From assembly GCA_016795365.1 (NCBI GenBank), contig JAEUHN010000049.1, forward strand, positions 1-57,663: a stretch of DNA of 57,663 bases, given 5' to 3'. The stretch comes from Verrucomicrobiaceae bacterium (GTDB taxonomy: Bacteria > Verrucomicrobiota > Verrucomicrobiia > Verrucomicrobiales > Verrucomicrobiaceae). Positions 1 to 8,600 of this stretch are shown here, piece after piece (the stretch's first letter is position 1; each line of letters starts with the position of its first letter). Both the position numbers and the translations under genes were made by a program. The notes below the pieces were generated by a model. It did no database searches. It saw only the letters and a program-made list of their open reading frames with translations, and was not told the DNA's origin.

Positions 1-137
1 CCGTATTTGCGCTTCCAGCCATAGTAGGTCTGCTCGCTGATGTTGTGACGTGCGCACACGTCTTTGACTTTCATCCCACCCTGCGCTTCGCGCAGGATGC
101 TCACGATCTTCTCTTCACTGAATCGGCTTCTCTTCAT
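1..137 (-). CDS. IS3-family transposase OrfA, N-terminal fragment
   Basis: Only the first 45 codons are in the window. They read MKRSRFSEEKIVSILREAQG, then a helix-turn-helix region with KVKDVCARHNISEQTYYGWK, the classic HTH_Tnp_1 pattern of IS3 OrfA proteins that bind the terminal repeats. The ATG at 137-135 is preceded by AGGAG about 9 nt upstream. The gene runs off the left edge, so whether orfB and the programmed frameshift are intact is unknown. Plus-strand ORFs over the same bases are shadows. Confidence 0.8.
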   Translation of the reverse strand, partial: MKRSRFSEEKIVSILREAQGGMKVKDVCARHNISEQTYYGWKRKY

Positions 138-208
138 GTTGTTCTGTTCTCCTGTTCTCGGAGCCAGAACTACATTTATGAGTGTCTCACTTCCGGGGGC
201 AGGCCACA
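1..208 (-). mobile_element. End of an IS3-family insertion sequence (truncated by window edge)
   Basis: The segment holds the start of a minus-strand orfA-type transposase gene and, about 50 bp upstream of its ATG, a sequence that on the minus strand begins TGTGGCCTGCCCCCGGAAG (190-208). This resembles the TG-starting, C-rich terminal inverted repeats of IS3-family elements of the IS407/IS2 type. The rest of the element lies left of the window, so the other end, the target duplication and orfB cannot be seen. The exact boundary near 205-208 is an inference. Confidence 0.6.
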
Positions 209-312
209 TCAGCACGGCAGCCGCCGCGAAGCAGAAGCCCACCCCGGTTGAGGAGACGCGAGAGCACGTCTCAGGACTTGGCAGGAAATGATCATGCGAC
301 TAGAGTCAGCCC

Positions 313-513
313 ATGAAAGCGTCCTTTGCCGAGCCTGAGATCGTCACCAAGAAGGGCAAGCCTGTGTCCGTGATCCTGCCCATCAAGGACTACCAGGAGA
401 TGCTGGAGCGCCTGGAAGACGCGGAGGATGTCGCCTACCTGAAGAAGGCCCGCACCAAGCCGCTGCACTATCGCCCCCTGGAAGATGTGCTGGCCGACCT
501 CGCCAAGAAGTAG
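313..513 (+). CDS. RelB/Phd-type antitoxin
   Basis: This 66-residue protein has the profile of a Phd/YefM or RelB-like antitoxin. The N-terminal part (VTKKGKPVSVILPIKDYQEM, about residues 11-30) matches the Phd/YefM DNA-binding and dimerisation fold, followed by an acidic helical tail (LERLEDAEDVAYLKKA) that would wrap the toxin. It ends 2 nt before the RelE-like gene, the usual antitoxin-first order, so the pair is very probably translationally coupled. Antitoxins of this type normally repress their own promoter together with the toxin. No clear Shine-Dalgarno sequence is seen before the ATG. Confidence 0.8.
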   Translation: MKASFAEPEIVTKKGKPVSVILPIKDYQEMLERLEDAEDVAYLKKARTKPLHYRPLEDVLADLAKK

Positions 514-515
514 CC

Positions 516-770
516 ATGTATCAGATCGTCGTCGAGCGCTCGGCTGAGAAGGACCTCAAGAAGCTGTCCTCCGAAGTTCGTCCTCGCGCGATCACGGCGA
601 TTCAAGCGTTGGCCAAGAACCCCCGTCCTCCTGGCAGCCGCAAACTCGCGGGCACGGAAGCCGACTGGCGCATCCGCGTGGGTGACTACCGGATCGTTTA
701 CGAAATCGCCGATGAGATCCGCATTGTGCGCATCAACCGCGTGCGGCATCGCCGGGATGTTTATCGTTAG
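516..770 (+). CDS. RelE/ParE-family toxin
   Basis: This 84-residue protein has the RelE/ParE pattern: MYQIVVERSAEKDLKKL at the start, then the core strands in ADWRIRVGDYRIVYEI (about residues 48-63) and a basic C-terminus (RVRHRRDVYR). RelE-type toxins are ribosome-dependent mRNA endonucleases and ParE-type toxins poison gyrase; the sequence alone does not separate them, though the late Arg and Tyr are RelE-like. It follows the antitoxin after 2 nt and is followed after 6 nt by a zeta-toxin-like kinase gene, so three genes look like one transcript. Confidence 0.85.
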   Translation: MYQIVVERSAEKDLKKLSSEVRPRAITAIQALAKNPRPPGSRKLAGTEADWRIRVGDYRIVYEIADEIRIVRINRVRHRRDVYR

Positions 771-776
771 CCCGAA

Positions 777-1508
777 ATGAACCCCGTCCTGTGCATTCTC
801 GGCGGCTGCAATGGCGCGGGGAAGACCACACTCGCACGCGAACTGCTGCCACGGCTGGGCTTGATGCGCTTCCTGAATGCGGATGAGATGGCGCGCGGAC
901 TCTCGCCGCTCGATCCCACGCTCAGCGCGTTCCGGGCGGGGCGCTTGCTGCTGGAGGAAGCGCGTTCGCTCATCGCGGCGAAGGCCAGCTTTGCCATCGA
1001 GTCCACGCTCAGCGGCAAAACCCACGTCGCGCTGATCCGTGAAGCCAAAGCACGCGGCTACCGCATCCTCCTGCACTACATCGTCATCGGCTCCGCCACG
1101 CAGGCCGTCGCCCGTGTGGCCCTGCGCGTGCAACTCGGCGGTCATCACGTGCCCGAAGACGACATTCGCCGCCGCTTCGACCGCAGTCGCAGGCATTTTC
1201 TCACCGACTACCTGCCGCTTGCCGATGAATGGGTGCTGTGGGACAATTCCGAGCCGCCGCATCTTCGCATCGCCGACGGCAGCACTTACACGCTCGACCA
1301 ACTCCACGCCATGCTCACCTCCAACATCCTTCAAGAAGCGCCTCCGCGCGACATGTCGGAGATGGTGCGCATCGGCCTCGAAGCCAGCCGTGTCGCCACG
1401 GAGAAGATGCTCGACTACTACCAGCGCATGGGCATCCAGGTGACCCCGCAGATGACTCTGGCCCCCGAGAAGCCGATGCGGGTGCGGCGGAAGGCAAAGG
1501 GAGCGTAA
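777..1508 (+). CDS. Zeta-toxin-like P-loop kinase (COG4185 type)
   Basis: This 243-residue P-loop protein has a Walker A motif GGCNGAGKTT (residues 9-18), the zeta-family signature FLNADEMARGLSP and the FAIESTLSG segment. These mark the Zeta_toxin/COG4185 family. Characterised zeta toxins phosphorylate UDP-N-acetylglucosamine and block wall synthesis; many chromosomal members have unknown substrates. The C-terminal ~40 residues are basic (MRVRRKAKGA end). The gene starts 6 nt after the RelE-like gene and probably belongs to the same operon. No epsilon-type antitoxin is visible beside it. It could also be a non-toxic small-molecule kinase. Confidence 0.75.
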   Translation: MNPVLCILGGCNGAGKTTLARELLPRLGLMRFLNADEMARGLSPLDPTLSAFRAGRLLLEEARSLIAAKASFAIESTLSGKTHVALIREAKARGYRILLHYIVIGSATQAVARVALRVQLGGHHVPEDDIRRRFDRSRRHFLTDYLPLADEWVLWDNSEPPHLRIADGSTYTLDQLHAMLTSNILQEAPPRDMSEMVRIGLEASRVATEKMLDYYQRMGIQVTPQMTLAPEKPMRVRRKAKGA

Positions 1509-1511
1509 AAG

Positions 1512-1685
1512 GAGCGCGGGCACTCCTGCCCGCTTCTTCAAAATCTTCACGGCTTCGCCGTCATTCTCTTTGAGGTGCGGACAAGAGTGTCCGCGCTCCT
1601 TTGAAAGGCCTCGCCGTCATCGTGTCTGCCGTGCGGACCAGAGAACCGAATACCGCCGAAGGCTATCCGCGCTCCCTTGATCGCC
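1512..1685. repeat. REP/BIME-like block of GGAGCGCGG hairpins
   Basis: The gap after the zeta-like gene is filled with palindromic units. GGAGCGCGGGCACTCCTGCC followed by CGC near 1512-1534 is opposed by GCGGACAAGAGTGTCCGCGC followed by TCCT at 1578-1601, and a third diverged unit runs to about 1685. Each unit is a short hairpin and the first two are in inverted orientation, the arrangement of a bacterial interspersed mosaic element. I recall GGAGCGCGGACACTC-type sequences as common dispersed repeats in verrucomicrobial genomes. The block also separates the + operon from the converging - gene and may act in termination. Confidence 0.6.
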
Positions 1686-1694
1686 CGCGGAATC

Positions 1695-2252
1695 TCACCG
1701 CCCGCTCCTAGCAGCTGTGCGTGCCCAGTTCTGGAAGACGGCACGGAGCAACGGTTGGCTGGGAGTGCGGGGCAGGATCATCAAATCAATCTCCGCTCCC
1801 TCGGTCATCGTGGCGCCCGCTGGCAGCTTCAGCCGCGCCTGTCTGGTGACGCCGCCGCAGTCGTAGGACACGACAGCGTAATAGGTGTGGCTGAGCCGTG
1901 GTGTCCAAGGAGCGTGTTTCTCAGCGGGTAGCCGAGTCGTGTGGACATCGATCTTCTGCAAGACTCCCTTGATGACGGTGCCGTGGGAGACGACTTGATG
2001 AATCCAGTGGTAGCGGCGGAGCATCAGAACGAGTCCCAGCACCATCAAGACCACGCCGGCCCCCGAAGCCCATGTAAGGGCATGAGTATCAATGCCCGCC
2101 GATTCATCGGTCACGAACCCTTTCATCTGATGGGAGACCCACCCAAGCGTGACAGACACGACCAAGACGATGCCGGTGACATTGGCGATGCGCGCAAAGG
2201 GTCGATCCAAGGTGTAGAGAGATGTCAGGGAACGCAGGGAGGGCAGAGACAT
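1695..2252 (-). CDS. Two-helix membrane protein of unknown function
   Basis: The 185-residue protein has two predicted transmembrane helices (about residues 25-40 and 60-78, the second ending LMLRR) and a C-terminal domain of about 100 residues rich in beta-strand-forming residues (YYAVVSYDCGGVTRQARLKL). The layout, with a short loop and then a small soluble domain, resembles DUF3592-like proteins, but I cannot assign it firmly. The ATG at 2252 is preferred over an in-frame upstream ATG at 2384 because the extra 44 residues look non-coding. It stands alone on the minus strand. Confidence 0.6.
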   Translation of the reverse strand: MSLPSLRSLTSLYTLDRPFARIANVTGIVLVVSVTLGWVSHQMKGFVTDESAGIDTHALTWASGAGVVLMVLGLVLMLRRYHWIHQVVSHGTVIKGVLQKIDVHTTRLPAEKHAPWTPRLSHTYYAVVSYDCGGVTRQARLKLPAGATMTEGAEIDLMILPRTPSQPLLRAVFQNWARTAARSGR

Positions 2253-2399
2253 GAAGGCAGGCAAAGCGCATGTGGGATCGGGGTGCAACCTCCAGCCTAC
2301 GCCGCTTATTCGGTCCTTAATCGCTTCTCGTGAGGGTGTTATCGCAGGAGGTGGAGAATGTGAAATACCCTCGACCTCCCCCAAGTTCTATACGCCTCT

Positions 2400-3146
2400 A
2401 TGAATTTTCGCCCCTTCGTGTCTTCCCTGTTCGTCATTGCTTGCACGTGCAGCTTCGCCGCCGATGCGCCGAAGCTGCCCTCCATTCCCACGGAGCCGAT
2501 CGCGAAGAAGAAGGAACTGCTCTTCTCCGATGACTTCGAGCGCGCCGAGCTGGGCAAGGACAAGGGCTGGGCCATTGTGGTGCCGACTTATGCGCTCGAG
2601 AACGGCACGCTGAAGGGCATGCAAATGCGCTTCGATACCCCGGCGAAGGATGGCAAGCCCGCGGTGAAAGGGCATCAGGCCGTGATCGGCAACGACATCC
2701 CGACGAAGGACAGCGTCATCGAGTTCCGCTTCAAGCTGGGCGGCGCGCAGTCCGTCACGGCGGAGTTTGACGACCGGAAGTTCAACGGCTCGCACTACGG
2801 GCACCTCTGCATGGCTCGCATCGCCGCGGACAAGATCATCCTCGTGGACCAGAAAGGCCTCGCCGTCGCCCGCCCGGAAGGCGCCACCGGCGAGCCACCC
2901 ACTCCCGCAGGCCGCAAGAACGTGACCTTCCCGCTCAGCCTCAATCCCCAGACCTGGCACACCTTCATGCTCGAAACCGTGGGCGACACCATGCGCGCCA
3001 CCATCGACGGCCAGCCCGTCGCCTACCTCCAGTCCCCCGGCATCGCCCACCCGACCAAGTCCAAAGTCGAATTCGGCTGCATGGGCCAGGGTGGCTGCTT
3101 CGATGATCTCAAGATCTGGAGCGCGGAACCTAGAGTGGCGAGATAA
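2400..3146 (+). CDS. Secreted LamG/DUF1080-like protein
   Basis: This 248-residue protein has a signal peptide (cleavage likely after SFA, residue 20) and then a single jelly-roll-like domain: LFSDDFERAELGKDKGW near the start, a central VIEFRFKLGG strand pair, and DTMRATIDGQPVAYLQSPG and GCFDDLKIW at the end. This is the pattern of concanavalin-like DUF1080 (3-keto-disaccharide hydrolase/LamG) domains abundant in Planctomycetes and Verrucomicrobia, where they act on or bind polysaccharide. Catalytic residues are not established. It is monocistronic, and a hairpin follows the stop codon. Confidence 0.7.
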   Translation: MNFRPFVSSLFVIACTCSFAADAPKLPSIPTEPIAKKKELLFSDDFERAELGKDKGWAIVVPTYALENGTLKGMQMRFDTPAKDGKPAVKGHQAVIGNDIPTKDSVIEFRFKLGGAQSVTAEFDDRKFNGSHYGHLCMARIAADKIILVDQKGLAVARPEGATGEPPTPAGRKNVTFPLSLNPQTWHTFMLETVGDTMRATIDGQPVAYLQSPGIAHPTKSKVEFGCMGQGGCFDDLKIWSAEPRVAR

Positions 3147-3172
3147 CCTGCCTGTAGGCGGCGGGTGCAGTC

Positions 3173-3208
3173 GGTGGAGTAGCTCTAAGCTACTGCTGTC
3201 ACTCCACC
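3173..3208. terminator. Hairpin between convergent genes (possible terminator)
   Basis: GGTGGAGT (3173-3180) pairs with ACTCCACC (3201-3208), and inside it GTAGCT-cta-AGCTAC forms a second perfect stem. It lies between two convergent genes and overlaps the last codons of the minus-strand one. There is no clear T-run on either strand, so it may be an attenuated or bidirectional terminator rather than a classical one. Confidence 0.4.
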
Positions 3209-3699
3209 TTGCGGATGGAGCCCAGGACCTCTGCAATCTGTTCGCCGAACTCCTTCGACCCTTCCGGTGAAGCGGCGATGAACACAAAGTAGAGTTTGTC
3301 GTTGTCGCCGTTGGTCGCCATGATCGCGTTGATGATGACCTTGCCATCTTTGTCCTCGCCTTTGCCGTTGAGGATGTAGAAGCCCATGTTGTTGCTACCA
3401 CCTTCTGTCATTGCATCGAAGGTGACGTTCTGAAAGGCCTCGTTGACTTGAGCCTTCATCTCCTCCAGCGCCTTCGAGCCTTCCTTCTTCGTCGCTTTCA
3501 AGGCTGATACTTCGACCACGACACTTAGTTCATCCTTGGTCGTGACGTAAAGCTTGCCGTCTTCGAAGTGCGACTTCCATCCTTCCGGCACGGCGATGGA
3601 AACTTCAGGTTTGCCTTGGGGAAAGCCAGCGTCTTTGGCGTGGATCGTTGCAGTGAAGCCAAGAACGAGGGCAAGACTGAGTAGAGCGATGATTTTCAT
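3199..3699 (-). CDS. Small secreted protein of unknown function
   Basis: This 166-residue protein begins with a clear signal peptide (MKIIALLSLALVLGFTATIH, cleavage after AKA-like residues near 22). The mature part (VSIAVPEGWKSHFEDGKLYV, then VIINAIMATNGDNDKLYFVF and a terminal EQIAEVLGSIRKVE) looks like a small alpha/beta domain of the kind that monitors or binds a ligand in the periplasm, resembling PsbP/DUF1795-type folds. I cannot name a function. The ATG at 3699 is chosen because the upstream in-frame extension lacks coding character and the signal peptide starts here. Confidence 0.65.
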   Translation of the reverse strand: MKIIALLSLALVLGFTATIHAKDAGFPQGKPEVSIAVPEGWKSHFEDGKLYVTTKDELSVVVEVSALKATKKEGSKALEEMKAQVNEAFQNVTFDAMTEGGSNNMGFYILNGKGEDKDGKVIINAIMATNGDNDKLYFVFIAASPEGSKEFGEQIAEVLGSIRKVE

Positions 3700-3880
3700 G
3701 AACTTGGGAGAATAGTCGAGGAGTGATCGCGATTGTCGGAGTGCGTGGCGAGGATGTCGAGCCTGAAGAAGTCTGGAGTTTCGAGAATCGAGTGAACGGC
3801 ACATCGCACGGATGGGTTTGCCAGTCCCGGGGCCTTGGACAATGGCAATGTCAGAGAAAACGAGATTGCCTGTTGCTCGA

Positions 3881-3922
3881 TGCAAGTAACTGCTTACAAT
3901 GGAAAGCAAGCAATCACTTGCA
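3881..3922. promoter_or_regulatory. Palindromic operator-like cluster before the tetR gene
   Basis: TGCAAGT (3881-3887) is the inverted complement of ACTTGCA (3916-3922). The space between also contains GTAA-ctgc-TTAC and GCAAG-caatca-CTTGC inverted repeats. The cluster ends 7 nt before the preferred TetR start. TetR regulators usually bind such palindromes over their own promoter, so autoregulation of tetR and the downstream RND operon is the natural reading. Binding is not demonstrated. Confidence 0.5.
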
Positions 3923-3928
3923 TTACTT

Positions 3929-4531
3929 ATGTCTGCTCCTGTTCTCACCACCCGTGACCGCATCATTCAGGCGGCGATTCAGACCTTTGCCAGGGATGGT
4001 TTGCAAGGGGCGACGACTCGCGTCATTGCTCAGGAGGCAGGAGTTAATGAGGTGACCTTGTTCAGGCATTTTCAAAGCAAGGAAGGTTTGCTGGCGGCGA
4101 TGATGTCGGCGATCGTGCAGAAGTCGCATGAGCACGGACTGGGAGAGACAGCCGAGTGGTCGGGTAATCTGAAGAAGAATCTCCGTCGGTTCGCGGATGA
4201 GTTTTACGCGAGCCTCGCGTCTGATGAGGCGTTCATTCGCACCATGGTGGGGGAGGCCAAGCGGCACCCGGAGCACGCGAAGAAGCTGATCATGGATGCG
4301 GTCAAGCCGGTGCGTGACCGCTTCATCGCCAACCTCGAAGCCGCACGCAAAGCGGGCCTCGTTCGGCGCGGAATCGATCTCGGCGTGGCGACGGATGCTT
4401 TCACGGCGATGCTCTTCGGCGGCATGCTGCGCATGACAGCCGGATTCGACTGGGGCTACGAGGCCGAGCAGTTCGTAGCGACTTGCGTGGACATTTTTGC
4501 GGCTGGCATCAGCCCCGCACCCAAACCCTGA
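3929..4531 (+). CDS. TetR/AcrR-family transcriptional regulator
   Basis: This 200-residue regulator has an N-terminal helix-turn-helix (TRDRIIQAAIQTFARDG, then TTRVIAQEAGVNEVTLFRHF, about residues 8-50) with the conserved LFRHF recognition helix of TetR repressors, followed by an all-helical ligand-binding domain. An in-frame ATG at 3899 exists, but it lies inside the palindromic operator cluster, so the ATG at 3929 (MSAPVLTTRD) is preferred. It is the first gene of the efflux cluster: the adaptor gene starts 27 nt after its stop. It most likely represses the pump and senses an exported compound. Confidence 0.9.
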   Translation: MSAPVLTTRDRIIQAAIQTFARDGLQGATTRVIAQEAGVNEVTLFRHFQSKEGLLAAMMSAIVQKSHEHGLGETAEWSGNLKKNLRRFADEFYASLASDEAFIRTMVGEAKRHPEHAKKLIMDAVKPVRDRFIANLEAARKAGLVRRGIDLGVATDAFTAMLFGGMLRMTAGFDWGYEAEQFVATCVDIFAAGISPAPKP

Positions 4532-4558
4532 ATGCTCAATCCATTCCCCCCAAAACCG

Positions 4559-5647
4559 ATGAAAAAACCCCACCCTTTTCTTCTCGTCGTCCTGGCTGCG
4601 CTGGCTGGATGCTCACCCCAGAAGCCCGTAGAAGCGGGCGCTCCCACACCTCCGGTCGAGCCCGCCCCGATTCAGGTGCGCACCCAACAAGCGGGTGAGG
4701 CGGCCATGCCTCGCTACCTGCGTGTGACCGGACAGCTCAAAGGTTCGCAGGAAGCGATGGTGGCTGCCGATGCAGCGGGCAAGGTGGTCGCGGCACCCAT
4801 CGAGCGAGGCACGGTGGTGAAGGCCGGAGACCTGCTGATCAAGCTCGATGATCGAAGTGCTGCGCTAGCACTCAAAGAGGCGGAGGCGGCGGTCGCCACA
4901 AGCCAGATCAAGCTCGACTGGACGAACGACGAACTGAAACGTAACGAACCGCTGGCCGCCAACAAAGCGATCTCGGACACTGACTTCCAGCGTCTGAAGA
5001 ATGATCGTGCTTCTGCCGAGGCAGGCTTGGCGGCAGCAGTGGCTCGTCGCGACAGTGCCAGGAAGATGCTCGATGATACCAGCATCCGATCACCGTTCGC
5101 AGGCATCGTTTCGGATCGCCTGGTCAATCTGGGTGAGTATGTGCGTGCTGACTCGCAGGTCGCCCATCTGGTCGAGGTGAATCGTCTTCATTTGTTGCTC
5201 AGCATTCCAGAGCCCTCGGTTGGCTTGATCAAGGATGGGCAGGCGGTGATCTTTCAGGTGGCGGCCTATCCAACGAAGTCCTTCAACGGCAAAGTGAAGT
5301 TCATCGGTGCTTCGGTGCGTGAGACTGCTCGCGACATGATTGTGGAAGCCGAGGTGGACAACGCCGACGGCAAGCTCAAGCCCGGCATGTTTGGCGCAGG
5401 GCAGCTTGATCTTGGTGAGGAGAGGGCCGTCGTGGTGCCATCGGCGGCGTTGCGCATCGAAGGGACCACCCGCAAAGTCTTCGCCGTGGTCGATGGTCGC
5501 ATCGAGGAGCGTTTGGTTGAGATCGGCGAGGCGAAGGGGGACTTGGTGGAGATTCGTCGAGGCGTGAAGAAAGGAGATACCGTGGTGCTCTCGCCACAGG
5601 CCGAAGCTGCGGATGGCATGAAGGTCGCAGTCGCTGCTCAACCCTGA
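4559..5647 (+). CDS. RND efflux periplasmic adaptor (membrane fusion) lipoprotein
   Basis: This 362-residue HlyD/AcrA-family adaptor has a lipoprotein signal with lipobox LAGC (Cys18). A first biotinyl-lipoyl half domain (AAGKVVAAPIERGTVVKAGD) is followed by an alpha-helical hairpin (about residues 95-150), the second lipoyl half (IRSPFAGIVSDRLVNLGEYV), and beta-barrel and membrane-proximal domains. It bridges inner-membrane pump and outer-membrane channel. The ATG at 4559 places the signal peptide correctly; the ATG at 4532, which directly abuts the tetR stop, adds nine residues and spoils it. The pump gene follows after 12 nt. Confidence 0.92.
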   Translation: MKKPHPFLLVVLAALAGCSPQKPVEAGAPTPPVEPAPIQVRTQQAGEAAMPRYLRVTGQLKGSQEAMVAADAAGKVVAAPIERGTVVKAGDLLIKLDDRSAALALKEAEAAVATSQIKLDWTNDELKRNEPLAANKAISDTDFQRLKNDRASAEAGLAAAVARRDSARKMLDDTSIRSPFAGIVSDRLVNLGEYVRADSQVAHLVEVNRLHLLLSIPEPSVGLIKDGQAVIFQVAAYPTKSFNGKVKFIGASVRETARDMIVEAEVDNADGKLKPGMFGAGQLDLGEERAVVVPSAALRIEGTTRKVFAVVDGRIEERLVEIGEAKGDLVEIRRGVKKGDTVVLSPQAEAADGMKVAVAAQP

Positions 5648-5659
5648 TCTCAACTTCTT

Positions 5660-8600
5660 ATGCAATGGCTTGCTGCAATTTCGGTGAGACGACCTGTGTT
5701 TGCCACAGTGCTGGTGCTCGTGTTTGTCGTCGTTGGCCTGTTAGGCTACACACGGCTGCCGGTGGACCGGTTTCCCAAGGTGGACTTTCCCACGGTGATG
5801 GTCGTGACTCGTCTCGCGGGTGCGACTCCGAAAGAGATCGAGACTGAGATCACGGACAAGGTCGAGGAGGCGGTGAATACGGTCAGCGGGATCGACGAAC
5901 TCCGTTCGACCTCGACCGAAGGCATCTCCCAGGTGCTCATCTCGTTCAATCTGGACAAGAAGGTGGACGTCGCGGCGCAGGAGGTGCGAGATCGTGTGAA
6001 TCGCATCCTGTCACAGCTCCCCGAGGACATCGACACGCCGATCGTGGAGAAGCTTGATCCTGATGCCGAGCCCATCATGAGCGTGTCGCTGGTGGCAGAG
6101 AAGCCGGTTCGGGAGATCAGCGAGTATGCGGACAAGGTGCTGCGTCGTCAGCTGGAGAGCGTGGCCGGGGTGGGGCAGGTGACCCTGCTGGGAGCACGCA
6201 AGCGACAGATCAATATCTGGCTCGATCCCGTGCGTTTGAAGGCCTTCAACCTGTCGGCTCCCGATGTGGAGCGAGCCTTGCGGCAGCAGAACGTGCAGAT
6301 CCCGGCAGGCAATGTGAAGAACGCAGCGTATGAGTCGGGCCTTCGTGTGCTGGGCAAGGCAGAGAACATCGACGACATCAATCGGCTGGTCGTGCGCGAG
6401 AATGATGGCCGGCTCGTGCGCCTCAGTGATGTGGGACGAGTGGAAGATGGAGCCGAAGACTTGCAAACTGTGGCCCGGCGCAATGGTCAGCCGACGGTGA
6501 CGCTCTCCATCCGCAAGCAGTCAGGCGAGAACACCATCGCGGTGGTGGATGCCGTGAAGGATCGCATCGCAGACCTGAGCAAAACCTTGCCAGCGTCCTA
6601 CAAGGTGGAGATCGTTCGTGATAATTCGCTCGTCATTCGCACCAGCACTCACGCGGTGAAGGAGCATCTGGTGCTCGGCTCCATCTTTGCTGCGTTGGTG
6701 GTGCTGTTCTTCCTTGGCAATGGTCGGGCCACGATCATCTCGGCGCTCGCCATTCCTACCTCGATCATCGCCAGCTTCGGTGTGATGTGGGTGGGTAACG
6801 TGACGCTGAATTCGATCAGTCTCGTCGCCCTCGCTCTCGCCGTGGGCATCGTGATTGATGATGCGATCATCGTGGTGGAGAACATCTTCCGATACATTGA
6901 GGAGAAGAAGCAGAAGCCGTTCGATGCGGCAGTGAACGGCACCAAAGAAATTGGTCTGGCCGTGATGGCCACCACCTTGTCACTGCTCGCCGTCTTTGTG
7001 CCAGTGGCCTTCCTCAGCGGCATCGTGGGCAAGTTCCTCAGCAGCTTCGGACTCACGATGGCCTTTGCGATCGTTGTTTCATTGCTGGTGAGTTTCACCC
7101 TCGCTCCCACGCTCTCCGCTCGCATGTTGAAGGTGACCAAGCCGAACTTTCTGGAGCGCTGGATGTCGGGTCTGGTGAACATCTTTTATCGCCCCATCGA
7201 GGCGATTTACATGGTGCTCCTGCGCTTCTCGATGCGGCATCGTTGGGTGATTGTGATCGCGTGCATCGGTGCGCTTTACAGTGTGGGGCCCATGATTGGC
7301 AAGGTGCAGAAGGCGTTGCTGCCACCGGCCGAGGAATCCGAGTTCCTGGTGAACATGCGCACGCCCGAGGGCACCACTTTGGCGGCCACAGACCTCGTCG
7401 CCGAGCGCGTCGCCCGTGAGATTCGCAAGGTAGCTGGCGTGGAATACACACTGCTGACTATCGGTGACAATGATCAGCGAACTCCGAACAAAGCTGGCAT
7501 CTACGTGCGCTTGATCGATCCCGCGAAGCGCGTGGAGAATCAGCAGCAGATCATGGATCGTGTGCGCAAAGAGGTGGTGGCGCACTACCCGCCTGAGCTT
7601 CGCATGACCGTGCTCCAGGTGCCGCCATTCAGCACCGGTCAATCAAGCGCCACGGTGCAATACATCATCGGTGGTCCCGATCTGGATCGGATCAACAAGG
7701 CAGCAGAGGCAGCGCTCGTCGAGGTGCGGAAGATCCCTGGCATTCGCGATGTGGACAGCACCTTGATCACCGGGAAGCCGGAGCTGGTCGCGCGGGTGGA
7801 GCGCTCCACCGCCGGCCAGATGGGTGTCAATATTGCGGATCTATCGTCGGCTCTGCGTCTGCTGGTCGGTGGTGCCGATGTCTCGACTTACAACGAAGGT
7901 GGAGAGCAGTATGATATTCATCTGCGCGCTGAGGAACCCTACCGAAATAGCCAGGAGGCGCTGTCCATGCTCTCAGTGCCATCCGCCAAGAATGGTCCGG
8001 TCGCGCTTTCGAATCTGGTGACGATGGAGCCGCGCGAAGGTCCCTCCGAGATCAATCGTGCCAATCGTCGTCGTCAGGTCACGATCATGGCCAATCCGGC
8101 GCCGGGCTTTGGTGAGGCTCAGATCGTGGAGGCGATTGATGCCATCGTGCAGAAGCAAGGCCTGGGACCGGAATACATGACGGGTCCCACTGGACGCTCG
8201 AAGGAACTCAAGAAGGCCGGCATTGCCTTCATGACCGCGTTCGCCATGGCGTTCATTTTCATGTATCTGATCCTCGCGGCCCAGTTCGAGTCCTGGATTC
8301 ATCCGTTCACCATCTTGCTCGCTCTGCCGTTGACGTTGCCGTTCGCCTTGCTGTCACTTTTGCTGTTCGGTCAGTCGCTGAACATTTTCTCGCAGCTCGG
8401 TATCCTCGTGCTCTTCGGCATGGTGAAGAAGAATGGCATTCTTCAGATTGACCATACGAACCAATTGCGAGCCAAAGGCATGAGTCGCCTGGATGCCATC
8501 CTCCAGGCGAACAAGGATCGCCTTCGCCCGATCCTGATGACCACGGCTGCCTTTGTCGCGGGCATGATTCCGTTGATGTATGCGAAGGGCGTAGGTGCGG

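Noticed and set aside
468..1550. 360-codon minus-strand ORF opposite the zeta-like gene
   Set aside because: It is a shadow ORF of high-GC coding sequence; the plus-strand genes have clear family motifs and operon spacing.
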